From an uncultured Sulfolobales archaeon (lineage in GTDB: Archaea; Thermoproteota; Thermoprotei_A; Sulfolobales; NBVN01): a DNA stretch of 59,807 nt. Positions 43,313-52,167 of this stretch are shown here, piece by piece. Made by a program: the position numbers and the translations under genes. Under the pieces are notes generated by a model. That model saw nothing but the letters and a program-made list of their open reading frames with translations. It made no database searches and was not told where the DNA came from. Every line of letters begins with the position of its first letter. Positions within the stretch are counted from its first letter, which is position 1. The stretch spans positions 1 to 59,807 of the forward strand of contig CALIKV010000007.1 of assembly GCA_938017505.1 (NCBI GenBank). Reading direction: 5' to 3'.

Positions 43313-44527
43313 TTGGAGTATGAATTCCTTCTCAGCTTGATGTTCAGGGCTTCTGATGTCTTGAGGAAATCCGTCCACAGGACCCCGACAGTACACTCAG
43401 CGTTCCTCTCCTTGACGACCGGGAAGTCCATCTACTTGAAGCTGGAGAACCTCCAGAAGACAGGCTCTTTCAAGGTTAGAGGCGCGTTCTTCAAGATCTC
43501 GTCAATGCCTGAGGAGGTTAGGGCTAGAGGCGTTCTCACAGCGTCTTCAGGCAATCACGCACAGGGGGTCGCGTACTCAGCTAGAGAGTTGAAAATACCC
43601 TCAATCGTAGTCATGCCTGAGTCAGCTCCCCCCTACAAGGTTAACGCGGTTAAATCATACGGTAGTGAAGTCATACTGCACGGCCAAATATATGATGAAG
43701 CGTATCAGAAAGCCTTGGAGTTGAGTGAGAGGACCGGCATGACACTCATACATCCTTTCAACGACCCATACATAATAGCTGGTCAAGGCACTATAGGGCT
43801 TGAGATAATGGAGGATCTTCCGGAGGTCGACACGGTCGTGGTTCCCATCGGCGGTGGCGGATTGATATCCGGTATTGCCTTAGCAGTCAAGGAGTTAAGT
43901 AGAGGGAGGGTTAAGGTTGTCGGGGTGGAGCCCTCGACAGCGGCTAAGACCAGGAGGTCTCTTGAGACGGGCTCTCCAGTCAGCGTCTCCCCTCAGCCAA
44001 CGCTCGCCGACGGCGTCCTGACTAAAGGACTGGGAGACGTGACTTTCGAGTTGATTAGCAAGTACGTGGACTACGTTGTCGAGGTTGAGGAGGATCAGAT
44101 CGCTAGGGCTATTTACCTCTTGCTTGAGAGAACTAAATTACTGGCTGAGGGGGCCGGGGCTCTCCCCGTAGCGGCGTTACTGTCGAGAACGGCGGAGATA
44201 CCTGGCGATAAAGTTGTGGCGGTAATTAGTGGGGGGAACGCGGATCTAACGACGCTCTACAGGATCTTGATGAGGGGGTTAATGAGTGAGGGAAGGATAG
44301 CCAAGGTGACGGTATCGTTGAAAGACGTGCCAGGCAGTTTAGAGGGGGTGTTGAGAGTGCTTGCTGGGTTGAGGTGTAATATACTGGACATAACTCACGA
44401 TAGGTTCGACCTAGACATCAAGCCCGGTTACGCGAAGGTTAGAATACTCATGGAGGTCCCTGACGAACTGACAATCGAGAAAGTCGTCAAGGCACTTGCA
44501 GAGTTGGGGGTTGAGGTTCTTGGGTAG
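43313..44527 (+). CDS. ilvA: Threonine ammonia-lyase (threonine deaminase)
   Basis: PLP enzyme converting threonine to 2-oxobutyrate, first step of isoleucine synthesis or of threonine breakdown. A 404-residue protein. LENLQKTGSFKVRGA carries the PLP lysine, ASSGNHAQGVAYSA the substrate loop, and VPIGGGGLISGIA the phosphate-binding glycine loop. A C-terminal ACT-like domain (about 330-404) suggests regulation by an amino acid. TTG start at 43313. A divergent Lrp regulator is 55 bases away. Confidence 0.94.
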   Translation: MEYEFLLSLMFRASDVLRKSVHRTPTVHSAFLSLTTGKSIYLKLENLQKTGSFKVRGAFFKISSMPEEVRARGVLTASSGNHAQGVAYSARELKIPSIVVMPESAPPYKVNAVKSYGSEVILHGQIYDEAYQKALELSERTGMTLIHPFNDPYIIAGQGTIGLEIMEDLPEVDTVVVPIGGGGLISGIALAVKELSRGRVKVVGVEPSTAAKTRRSLETGSPVSVSPQPTLADGVLTKGLGDVTFELISKYVDYVVEVEEDQIARAIYLLLERTKLLAEGAGALPVAALLSRTAEIPGDKVVAVISGGNADLTTLYRILMRGLMSEGRIAKVTVSLKDVPGSLEGVLRVLAGLRCNILDITHDRFDLDIKPGYAKVRILMEVPDELTIEKVVKALAELGVEVLG

Positions 44528-44861
44528 TCCCTGCCTCTTCACTACATCGCTAATCGTGGAATCGTCGCCGGAGACTTACGAGCTGCTGACTAGGACGCTC
44601 ACTAAACTGAAGGAGAGCCTAACTAGACTGAAGTATGTGTGCAGTGCTGAGGAGCACTTATACATGTGTAGCTCTTCAGAGACCCTAGTGAAGATATTCC
44701 CATTACCTCACGGCCTCGAACCTCGGGTCGTAGGCGAGTCGTATCAACTAACAATCAAGGTAGTCCTCACTTCCGTTAAGCCAGGGGAATTAGTCCAGGT
44801 CAACGACCTTGTGGCCACCCTGATTAAAGGTACTGGGTTAAAATATAGGAGGGTTGACTGA
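44520..44861 (+). CDS. Hypothetical protein, about 113 residues
   Basis: An alpha/beta protein not matching a family I know. Visible parts are a helix ETYELLTRTLTKLKESL and strands around YQLTIKVVLTSVKPGEL. It starts inside the last codons of ilvA (TTG 44520, 8-base overlap) or at a later GTG 44556, and is on the same strand, so it is co-transcribed with ilvA. Conserved function cannot be inferred. Confidence 0.55.
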   Translation: MGSPCLFTTSLIVESSPETYELLTRTLTKLKESLTRLKYVCSAEEHLYMCSSSETLVKIFPLPHGLEPRVVGESYQLTIKVVLTSVKPGELVQVNDLVATLIKGTGLKYRRVD

Positions 44862-44898
44862 CCCCCCGTCCTGATAAGGCTTCCACACGTGAGGATGT

Positions 44899-45642
44899 CT
44901 AGGGTGTGAGCGGAGTAGCTATGAAGCTGTAGATGATCTTCGACGTTAATGACGAGATGGCTGGCAGGAGAAAGATCGCGTCCCCGATGCCGTAACCGCC
45001 TATCACTATTGACCTAGTTTTAAATAGGGCGGAGAGCCTGAGGTTGACTAGGTCCATGCCTATCAACACAGCTAACGTGCTGAGGGAGTACGTGATCGAG
45101 AACAACGTCTCTGGGGCTAACTTGAGGTGTGTTCCTAGGGCAAGTGCTGTGACTACAGTCAGGGTCATGCTTGACGTCACCGATATGAAGATCCCTCTAC
45201 CGGAGACTATTGTGGATAGCTTGTTGTATGTTATCGTCAGGAAAATGAGGATTGAGAGGTATTTGAAGGGGGCTACCGATAAACAATGGGTCTGCAATGC
45301 CAGTATCAAGAGGGCTAACGTAAGCGGCGCCACGAACCCGGCTAGATTCACATAAATCCTGGGCTTAAAGACCGCTTTCAGCTTCACTCTCTGCAGAATC
45401 GCAACGCTACCAAGTCTAACGTTGATAACCTTATGCAGGTCGCCTGAGAGGGTCTTGCTGAAGACGAAGAATCTCAAACCAGAGCTGCAGTAGAGAGTTA
45501 AGGCAAGGAGGGCTGAGAGATAAACAGAACCCTCACTATCTAGACCCAAGCTTAAGCCCAGCTCGTAAAAAGTTAGAGAAGCCACTAATACGTATACAGC
45601 TTCCCTAATCCCTCCCACCAGACATAAACTCTTAATGTCCAC
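44899..45642 (-). CDS. DUF1614-family membrane protein
   Basis: A 247-residue protein with about seven membrane helices. The end carries LAVLIGMDLVNL and VIGGYGIGDAIFLLPAISSL, matching the conserved DUF1614 block (GADLLNL and GGAGTFDGIFL in relatives). Function unknown. GTG start at 45642, divergent from the CitG-like gene. Confidence 0.78.
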   Translation of the reverse strand: MDIKSLCLVGGIREAVYVLVASLTFYELGLSLGLDSEGSVYLSALLALTLYCSSGLRFFVFSKTLSGDLHKVINVRLGSVAILQRVKLKAVFKPRIYVNLAGFVAPLTLALLILALQTHCLSVAPFKYLSILIFLTITYNKLSTIVSGRGIFISVTSSMTLTVVTALALGTHLKLAPETLFSITYSLSTLAVLIGMDLVNLRLSALFKTRSIVIGGYGIGDAIFLLPAISSLTSKIIYSFIATPLTP

Positions 45643-45706
45643 TATGTTTTAAGACCTGACCCGACATTTATTACTGTGAGCTACAGTATGCTTTAGGGTT
45701 TAGAGG

Positions 45707-46546
45707 GTGTCGGTAGTTCTGCGTGGCTTGATAGACTCTGTCGACTTAGCAGTGTATTCCTACGTCAAGCCCGGGGCGCCTCATAGATACTCAGCCCGAT
45801 TTAAAGACCTACATTTATACGTAGCTACGTTGACCTCCGCTCTAAAGCACTACATGAGGGCTATTGAGCTGGGTGGGAGGGTGGCGACAGGAGCGTTGGG
45901 TTTTGTTGACGTTGATGTTGGGTCTCTGGTGAGGGACTCTATTCAAGATAACATTACTTACGTGAGGAGGGTTCAACTGCCTGAGATGCACGTCTTCTTA
46001 ATCCCCGCCTGCGTTGCTTCAACGTACGCTCTAAAGCTGAAGGAGCGCTTCACGACGCAGGTCTACGTCACCGCCAGGAAGTCATTGCTTTCCTACTCCA
46101 AACCCCAGGGGGTGCTCAAGGTCTATGAGGCGTTCAAGAACGTCGGCGGCGATGTAGGGAGAGCTCTCTACGAGTCTGGAATCACTCCGAATAAACTTGT
46201 CGTTGAGTCCTTCACGCTAGAGGAATTCCTGAACCTCTTAAGCAACCATCATAAGTACATAGACTTCACGACCTCTAGGCATAACGCAGTTATTGAGGCG
46301 TCGAACGCGTTCCTCAGGGAATACGAGAAGGAGAACGACTTGAACGCCTCGGTCCTCGCGGCCTACTCAAGCTTGTTGAACTCGATCGGCAGCGAGCTTA
46401 AGCCCCAGCTGAAACAGAGGACTAAAGAGGACTTCAAGAGAGCTCTTGAGCTGGACGCTGAGTTAAGCAGTAGGAACGTAGACTACACACCGCTACTGCC
46501 TCCTCTCACGGAGGCGATATTGATAGGTCTCCTAACTATTTACTGA
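45707..46546 (+). CDS. Triphosphoribosyl-dephospho-CoA synthase family (CitG-like) protein
   Basis: A 279-residue helical protein of the CitG/MdcB family. The mark is the N-terminal SYVKPGAPHRYSARFKDLH block (CitG proteins read KPGN...R..H.DM), then GALGFVDVDVGSLVRDS. CitG links ribose units by an ATP-dependent transfer. No citrate or malonate lyase genes are present, and the surrounding cofactor genes suggest that it acts in pterin side-chain assembly; this is an inference. GTG start with GAGGGTG upstream. Confidence 0.75.
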   Translation: MSVVLRGLIDSVDLAVYSYVKPGAPHRYSARFKDLHLYVATLTSALKHYMRAIELGGRVATGALGFVDVDVGSLVRDSIQDNITYVRRVQLPEMHVFLIPACVASTYALKLKERFTTQVYVTARKSLLSYSKPQGVLKVYEAFKNVGGDVGRALYESGITPNKLVVESFTLEEFLNLLSNHHKYIDFTTSRHNAVIEASNAFLREYEKENDLNASVLAAYSSLLNSIGSELKPQLKQRTKEDFKRALELDAELSSRNVDYTPLLPPLTEAILIGLLTIY

Positions 46547-46632
46547 GCTTCATGAGGACACCCTCTAACTTCTCTAGGCCACGTCTTAAGAGGTATATAG
46601 GACTCTAAATAATTATGTTATTTGGTGGTTGA

Positions 46633-46992
46633 GTGAAGAGTTTTTGTGAGGTGTACGTGAAGCACGTGCTGCCTTCGCTGAGGCTCTGCCTAGCTGAGAA
46701 ACTAGTTACTAAGTACGGATTCACTCAATTAGAGGCATCCCGCGCGGTTGGAATCTCACAGTCCTTAGTCAACTACATCGTCAATAAGAGGAGAAGACCT
46801 AAGATGGCTGAGAAACTGCTCGAGATTGCTGAAGTGATGAAAGTCTTAGATGAGACGGCCGAGGACCTAGCCAGGAGGGAGTACAGCACAAGTAATCTGG
46901 TGTGCGATCTATGCGTGGTCTTAAGGAGGAGAAACTTAATGAATCAAGTCATAAAGACCTTAAACTACGAACTATGCAGGTGTGAAAGATAA
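46633..46992 (+). CDS. HTH transcriptional regulator with Cys-rich tail (COG2522-like)
   Basis: A 119-residue protein. An HTH lies at about 25-60: FTQLEASRAVGISQSLVNYIV then NKRRRPKMAEKL. The end carries CDLCVV and ELCRCER, a CxxC plus CxC arrangement that could bind zinc or sense redox; an N-terminal FCEVYVK cysteine is also conserved in this family. GTG start with GGTGG upstream. It lies 100 bases before the intein-containing ATPase gene and may regulate it. Confidence 0.82.
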   Translation: MKSFCEVYVKHVLPSLRLCLAEKLVTKYGFTQLEASRAVGISQSLVNYIVNKRRRPKMAEKLLEIAEVMKVLDETAEDLARREYSTSNLVCDLCVVLRRRNLMNQVIKTLNYELCRCER

Positions 46993-47092
46993 AACACTCA
47001 GTTACATCACCATACACACTGTTATCCCCCCAACCCCAATGAAAATTTTATTTGTGTTGAAGTCCTATTAGAAAATAGGTAAGGGAGACGTC

Positions 47093-49372
47093 TTGAACGT
47101 ACAGAGCATAGCCGGCAGAATACAGAGGTTTGAGGAAGAGCTTAAGAAGCCTTTCGTTGGCAGGGACGAGGAATCCCGTGTGGTGGTTCTTGCCCTGCTT
47201 ACAGGCGAGCATGCGGTGCTAATCGGTGAGCCTGGTTGCGTGACCGGGGATACCATCATAGCTTCAGAGGATGGTAAGCTATTCTACATTGAAGATATTG
47301 CAAGAGGTCTCGTGCCTGGGATATATATAGCGGATTTCCCCGTCTTCCCGCCTGGGAGGGCTACAGAACTTCACGTGTATGACGTATGGGAGACCTACGA
47401 GGCTGTCACAGCACACGGCTTCAGAGTGCGAGGCACCCCGAACCACCCCGTTCTAACTAATAGAGGGTGGGTAGCTTTAAAAGACATTAGAAAAGGCGAT
47501 AAAGTGAGGATCATGACGCAACTCCCCTCCCCTACACAGTACATCTCAGTTCCGAACGGCAGACCGTCCGCCAGAACACCTAGGTCTGGAGGGGTGAGTG
47601 TGAAGGAAGTTAATATTCTGGACGAGAGGTTAGCTGAGTTGCTGGGCGTATTCGTTGCGAGAGGGCGTTTCCACGCTACACGTGCAATCAGCTTCGAGAT
47701 CGATGATTCTGAGATCCAGCTTCACAGACGAGTGTTGAGCCTCATGAAGGATCTATTCGGGGTGGAACCCAGTATCAGCAGGCTTAAGCGGTCACGAATT
47801 CCAAGGTTGAGGAACCCGGTGGTCCTGAAGTACAGCTCAGGATACGTTGCTGAGTTGTTCAAGAGTCTTAATCACGTGCATGGTGAGAAGCGTGTGTCTC
47901 CATGGATTCTTCTTTCGCCTAAACGAGTTTCAGCAGCTTTCTTAAGAGGGCTCTTCGAGGGTTGCGGTGTCATAGGTGAGCGACTCGAGTTAAGGATTCG
48001 TTTGAGGAGTGGGGAGGAAGGGCTACTGACCGGTGTTCAGATGCTTCTACTACGCCACGGGATATTCTCGAGGATCCGTCGGAACGTACACGGGTTGTGT
48101 GTCCTCTCTATAAGAGGTCTAGATAACCTCAGGAGGTTTAACGATGAGATAGGCTTTATCTCGGAGCAGAAGGGCGTGGGGTTAGCGAGAACTATACTGC
48201 GTGGCAGGAGACGGAGCCACGCGAGGAGCCTCATGTGGGATGTCGTGAGGGGGGTGAGACGTCTGGAGGGATGGGTTAGGGTTTACGACTTCCACGTCCC
48301 CGAAACCCATTCGTTCTTCACGAACGGGATCCTCTCCCACAACACCGCTAAATCAGCCCTGGTTAGGAGAGCGGCCGAGCTCCTCAACGCTAAGTTCTTT
48401 AAGTACTTGCTGACTAAGTACACGGAGCCCTCAGAGCTCTTCGGCCCTCTAGACATTAAAGCCTTGGAGGAGGGCAGGTACGTGAGACTGACCACGGGCA
48501 AGTTACCAGATGCTCAGATAGCGTTCCTGGACGAGATCTTCAAGGCTAACTCAGCAATCCTCAACGCGTTGAACACCTTACTCCAGGAGAGGATACTTTA
48601 CGACGGGTTCACCGAGTTGAGGGTTGACTTACGGACTCTCTTCGGAGCAAGTAATGAGGCCCCTGAAGACCCTGAGATACAGTCAGTCTATGATAGGTTT
48701 CTTTTAAGGCATTTCGTGAGTCCCGTTCAGGAGGACCTGTGGAGGAACCTCCTTAAAGCTTCATGGGAGCTGGAGAAGAGAAGTGTTTTAGGACGCGTGA
48801 TAGACGACGGCGGCAAGATACTATGTATCGATGATTTAAGGAGGGTGAACGAGAGCCTCTATGAAGTGGATTTAAGCGGTGTAGAAGGGAAGCTACTGAG
48901 GTTATTCGCCGCGCTGGAGAGCAGGGGGATTCACCTGACTGACAGGCGTAAAGGCAAGTCAATGAAGGTGATTGCCGCCAGCGCCCTGATGAACGGGAGG
49001 AAGTACGCTATGGAGGAGGACCTGCTCGCTGTTAAGTACGTAGCCGTACGTGAGTGGGACGAGCTTGAGAAGGTCAACGCAGTATTAGCTGAGGAATTGA
49101 AGACGTCGTTCAAGTACTTGAGAGAGTTGAGCGAGATAAAGAATAACTTGAGGGAGTTGCTTCAGTACGTGAGATCTCTTGAAGGGGTTGAGAGTTCCTT
49201 CGTGTCAGCGAAGTTCGAGGCTATAGGGAGGGAGCTTGAGATAACTAGGGCGAGGGTCATTAGCGTTATGAGGGAGTCTCAAGACCCTCAAGTCCTTAGG
49301 GTCGGTGAGGATGTCCTTAACTTAATAAACAACGTTATGGAGGTAGTCAACAAGAAGGTTGACCGAGTTTGA
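47093..49372 (+). CDS. MoxR/RavA-type AAA ATPase interrupted by an intein
   Basis: Precursor of 759 residues. After removal of residues 49-417 (the intein) it leaves a 390-residue MoxR/RavA-like AAA ATPase: VGRDEESRV, restored Walker A GEPGTAKSAL, Walker B QIAFLDEIFKANSAIL, sensor FGASNEAPEDPE. MoxR proteins are chaperone-like ATPases acting with VWA partners, and such a partner gene follows with a 4-base overlap. The intein breaks the P-loop between Gly and Thr, so ATP binding requires splicing. TTG start with AAGGGAGA upstream. Both parts have codon use like their neighbours. Confidence 0.93.
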   Translation: MNVQSIAGRIQRFEEELKKPFVGRDEESRVVVLALLTGEHAVLIGEPGCVTGDTIIASEDGKLFYIEDIARGLVPGIYIADFPVFPPGRATELHVYDVWETYEAVTAHGFRVRGTPNHPVLTNRGWVALKDIRKGDKVRIMTQLPSPTQYISVPNGRPSARTPRSGGVSVKEVNILDERLAELLGVFVARGRFHATRAISFEIDDSEIQLHRRVLSLMKDLFGVEPSISRLKRSRIPRLRNPVVLKYSSGYVAELFKSLNHVHGEKRVSPWILLSPKRVSAAFLRGLFEGCGVIGERLELRIRLRSGEEGLLTGVQMLLLRHGIFSRIRRNVHGLCVLSIRGLDNLRRFNDEIGFISEQKGVGLARTILRGRRRSHARSLMWDVVRGVRRLEGWVRVYDFHVPETHSFFTNGILSHNTAKSALVRRAAELLNAKFFKYLLTKYTEPSELFGPLDIKALEEGRYVRLTTGKLPDAQIAFLDEIFKANSAILNALNTLLQERILYDGFTELRVDLRTLFGASNEAPEDPEIQSVYDRFLLRHFVSPVQEDLWRNLLKASWELEKRSVLGRVIDDGGKILCIDDLRRVNESLYEVDLSGVEGKLLRLFAALESRGIHLTDRRKGKSMKVIAASALMNGRKYAMEEDLLAVKYVAVREWDELEKVNAVLAEELKTSFKYLRELSEIKNNLRELLQYVRSLEGVESSFVSAKFEAIGRELEITRARVISVMRESQDPQVLRVGEDVLNLINNVMEVVNKKVDRV
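47237..48343 (+). other. Intein (369 residues) with degenerate LAGLIDADG endonuclease
   Basis: Class I intein inserted in the ATPase Walker A motif (GEPG/TAKS). Splicing residues are complete: first residue Cys49 in CVTGDTIIAS (block A), TPNH at 115-118 (block B), FHVPETHSFFTNGI (block F), terminal His416-Asn417 (block G) and +1 Thr418. Between them is an endonuclease-like region. Its two LAGLIDADG-type motifs read LLGVFVARG (183-191) and LRGLFEGCG (284-292). The catalytic acid positions hold Arg190 and Cys291, so DNA cleavage is probably lost while protein splicing is kept. Position and boundaries are exact by residue pattern. Confidence 0.93.
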
Positions 49373-50640
49373 GCAAGGGCTTCCTGAAGAGCATTGATTA
49401 CGAAGACCCTGTAGTCCGCTATAGAGGGGAGAAGATAGTTAGTATTTCAGCCAGGTTAGGGTTGAAACACGATATACTGACAGCGGGTCTAGCCACGGAC
49501 CTCTTCTACACTCTCTACCTACCTCACGCAGTGATGGTTGAGGATCCAGGCGAGGGCGGTATTCATTATAGTTTGGTTAAAGTCGTCAACGAGTCCGAGG
49601 AGTTAACTAAGCTTAAACAGTACACTATAATGGATTCCTTCACCTCTACGCTGGTCACGGTCTCAGTTATTCAGTATCTCGTGGAGCTCTTTGAGGAGAG
49701 TAAGGAGCTCCTGAATCTCAAGGAGTCAAACGACGAGGGGAGAGGCAGTGCTCTGAGATCAATCGTCAGGGAATCTCTAAAGAACAGCATTCAAGAGGCT
49801 GAGGTCATTAAGAAGATTGAACGGCTTTACTCCTCAGGACTTCAGCCCGGTGTTGGAAGTGAGTTCGACCTGGACGAGGACTCGGAGAGGATCCTCAAGC
49901 TTTCAAGGAACGTTGACGTTAGTAAGGTGCTTGAGGTACTCTCTTTAGTACCTGATGTCGTCAGGAGGAGTAGGAGGAAGTACGAGAGGTTCAACAGAGG
50001 GGAGTTCGACGGTTATGACTTAGGCGATGATCTAGAGAGGCTCGTTCCTGCCCAGCTCGCCTTACCGCCTAGATACCTGTCACTGAACTTCATTGAGTCT
50101 AAGCTCCTACTCTACGACAAGAAAATAAGTAAATCTCTTGGACCTCTCTACCTCCTCACCGATAAGTCAGGGAGTATGGAGGGCGAGAAGATTGACTGGG
50201 CTAAGGCTACGGCCATAGCGCTTATGATCAAATCCAAGAGGGAGATTCGTGAGTTCTACCTGAGGTTTTTCGACAGTTCACCACACGATTTAATCAAGGT
50301 ATCCAGACGAACGAGTTCCTCTGAGTTCCTAGACCTGCTTAAGAACATAGCGAGGGTTAGGAATGGTGGAGGTACGGATATAACTAAAGCTATAATCACG
50401 GCTTGCGACGATATCATTAACAGCGGCCTCGTGAAGAGGGACTCCGACATAGTTGTGATAACAGACGGTGAGGACACGCTTGCCGTAACCACGCTAAGGC
50501 GGAAGCTTAAGCAAGCTAACGCCAAACTGGTTTCAGTGATGATTCAGGGGGATAATAAGGATCTGAAGCTCATTAGTAGTAGGTACCTAGTAATTAACAC
50601 GCTTGACAAGAACTCAATACTTAAGGTCGTCGAGGCTTAG
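49369..50640 (+). CDS. VWA-domain protein, partner of the MoxR-type ATPase
   Basis: A 423-residue protein. The N-terminal half is helical. The C-terminal VWA domain starts about 258, with MIDAS residues DKSGSM (265-270), GGGTDITKA (about 335-343) and VVITDGEDTL (about 360-369), all intact, so metal-dependent ligand binding is likely. MoxR and VWA proteins act together in remodelling or metal-insertion complexes. TTG start overlaps the ATPase stop by 4 bases. Its 3' end overlaps a convergent GTPase gene by 20 bases. Confidence 0.9.
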   Translation: MSKGFLKSIDYEDPVVRYRGEKIVSISARLGLKHDILTAGLATDLFYTLYLPHAVMVEDPGEGGIHYSLVKVVNESEELTKLKQYTIMDSFTSTLVTVSVIQYLVELFEESKELLNLKESNDEGRGSALRSIVRESLKNSIQEAEVIKKIERLYSSGLQPGVGSEFDLDEDSERILKLSRNVDVSKVLEVLSLVPDVVRRSRRKYERFNRGEFDGYDLGDDLERLVPAQLALPPRYLSLNFIESKLLLYDKKISKSLGPLYLLTDKSGSMEGEKIDWAKATAIALMIKSKREIREFYLRFFDSSPHDLIKVSRRTSSSEFLDLLKNIARVRNGGGTDITKAIITACDDIINSGLVKRDSDIVVITDGEDTLAVTTLRRKLKQANAKLVSVMIQGDNKDLKLISSRYLVINTLDKNSILKVVEA

Positions 50641-51454
50641 AATACTCCTCTACTATGCGGTTATTCCTGGATTTAGGTGGTGCCACGTAGAACTTTATCT
50701 TGCCCTCGAGATAGTCCTTCACGATTAATTTAGCTGACTCGCTGAGAACCGGCTCCTTATCACTTCTGTAGATCCACCCCCTCCTGACGGCTAGCTCTCT
50801 GAGGATGGTGTCTGGGTCCGTGCTCTCTATCCCGTAAGCCTCAGTGAAGGCCCTGGGGTTGTGCGCCGTAACCCTCCTTATTAAACGTGTGGCTACAGCA
50901 ACTGGGTTCCTCGAAGTATCTATCGGGCTCATTCTAATGAGCGTCTCTATTTCATCACTTTCAACAGGCAGTATTCCCGGCGTGTCAAGTAAGTATATAT
51001 TACTTCCTACGTTGAAGAGCTGTGCTTTCCTAGTATACCCTTGGGTTCCTGGGAACGGTGAAGTTCCAGCGGCGTGCCTCCCGGCCCAAGTGTTGATTAG
51101 AGTTGACTTCCCTACTTTAGGAACGCCAAAGATGCCAACGGTCAACGGCTTCTTTTGACTGAGCGCTTTAACGAGTTTTCTCAGTCTTAATGTTCCCAGC
51201 CTCTTCCGAGCTGAGATGAGGATTGCGTTAACGCCATCGACCTCCCTGAGATGCCTAACCCACGCTTCACCCACGTCGCGAGGTATGAGGTCAGCCTTAT
51301 TCAGGGCCAGGAGGTACTTGACCCCTAGCTCCTTACATAGCTCCTCGAACTTCGTACTCCTAGTCGATATAGGATCCCTACTGTCCACCACCTCTACGGC
51401 AACGTCAACCATTTGTAGGAGTTCCTTAACTAGCCTCCAGTTAGCCAGCATCAT
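50621..51454 (-). CDS. Circularly permuted GTPase (YlqF/RbgA-like)
   Basis: A 277-residue GTPase with the G motifs in permuted order: G4 NKAD (52-55), G5 SAR (81-83), G1 GVPKVGKS (110-117), G3 DTPG (157-160). This is the YlqF/YawG family, with members needed for large-subunit ribosome assembly. The C-terminal 90 residues include a conserved basic end. Start at 51454 (an ATG pair); 20-base convergent overlap with the VWA gene. Confidence 0.93.
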   Translation of the reverse strand: MMLANWRLVKELLQMVDVAVEVVDSRDPISTRSTKFEELCKELGVKYLLALNKADLIPRDVGEAWVRHLREVDGVNAILISARKRLGTLRLRKLVKALSQKKPLTVGIFGVPKVGKSTLINTWAGRHAAGTSPFPGTQGYTRKAQLFNVGSNIYLLDTPGILPVESDEIETLIRMSPIDTSRNPVAVATRLIRRVTAHNPRAFTEAYGIESTDPDTILRELAVRRGWIYRSDKEPVLSESAKLIVKDYLEGKIKFYVAPPKSRNNRIVEEYSKPRRP

Positions 51455-51527
51455 TACCTCTAGCCCTTAAACGAGTCTCTATAACGCTAATAAACCGGGG
51501 CTTCTTGCTTAAGAGCTATCGTTCACG

Positions 51528-52088
51528 TTAAAAACTTACGTACTTGACGCGAGGAGCCCCACATATAGGGCATTTCTCAGGGGCTTCGACGCCTACGTAA
51601 GTGTGTCCGCACACGGAACATATCCACACGGCACCCTCTATATGCACGTCTTCACCCATCTCAACGTGCTGCCTAGCCTTCCTGTAGAGTTCTACGTGAA
51701 TTCTCTCAGCCTCTAAGGCCCATTTAAAGCTTTGCTCTGCCTGTTTATCGTTGTGGAACCTGGCTACGTCTAAGTACGCTGGATACATCTCATTGACCTC
51801 AAACTCCTCTCCATCCACAGCTAGCTTAAGATTCTGTGAGGTAGTTCCCAAACCGACGGGCGCACCCCCACATGCCTTCTGATCCGACATTAACGATGCC
51901 ATCCTTCTGAGGTGGTTTCGCGCGTGAACTTGTTCGGCGAACGCTATAGCTCTGAAGAGCCTAGCGACGTTCCTAAAGCCCTCTTTCTCAGCGACTTCTT
52001 CGAACGCCCTGTACCTGGTCTGGGCCATGGATTCGCCGGCGTACGCTGAGAGAAGGACTTCCTTAACCATAGGTCTCAGATCAGGCAT
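51528..52088 (-). CDS. Rubrerythrin
   Basis: A 186-residue non-heme iron protein that reduces peroxide. The ferritin-like helical domain (1-145) has the GESMAQTRYRAFEEVAEKEG core (its GESMAQTRYRAF part), AFAEQVHARNHLR and ALEAERIHVELYRKA di-iron ligands. A C-terminal rubredoxin-like iron site has CSVC (about 157-160) and CPIC (about 173-176). Start ATG at 52088. It stands alone between GTPase and GlmS genes; the encapsulin 34 kb away is another oxidative-stress protein. Confidence 0.95.
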   Translation of the reverse strand: MPDLRPMVKEVLLSAYAGESMAQTRYRAFEEVAEKEGFRNVARLFRAIAFAEQVHARNHLRRMASLMSDQKACGGAPVGLGTTSQNLKLAVDGEEFEVNEMYPAYLDVARFHNDKQAEQSFKWALEAERIHVELYRKARQHVEMGEDVHIEGAVWICSVCGHTYVGVEAPEKCPICGAPRVKYVSF

Positions 52089-52167
52089 AATACCACCTAT
52101 GTTATAGAAGCAACAGGCCTAATATATGCTGACATGTCCTAGAAGGCAAAGACTGTAAACATGCGAT

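Noticed and set aside
45707-46546. CitG homologue as part of a citrate lyase operon.
   Set aside because: No citrate or malonate lyase subunits are present in the window.
47237-48343. A free-standing homing endonuclease gene or a group I intron.
   Set aside because: The frame is continuous with the host ATPase and carries protein-splicing motifs at both edges, so it is an intein.
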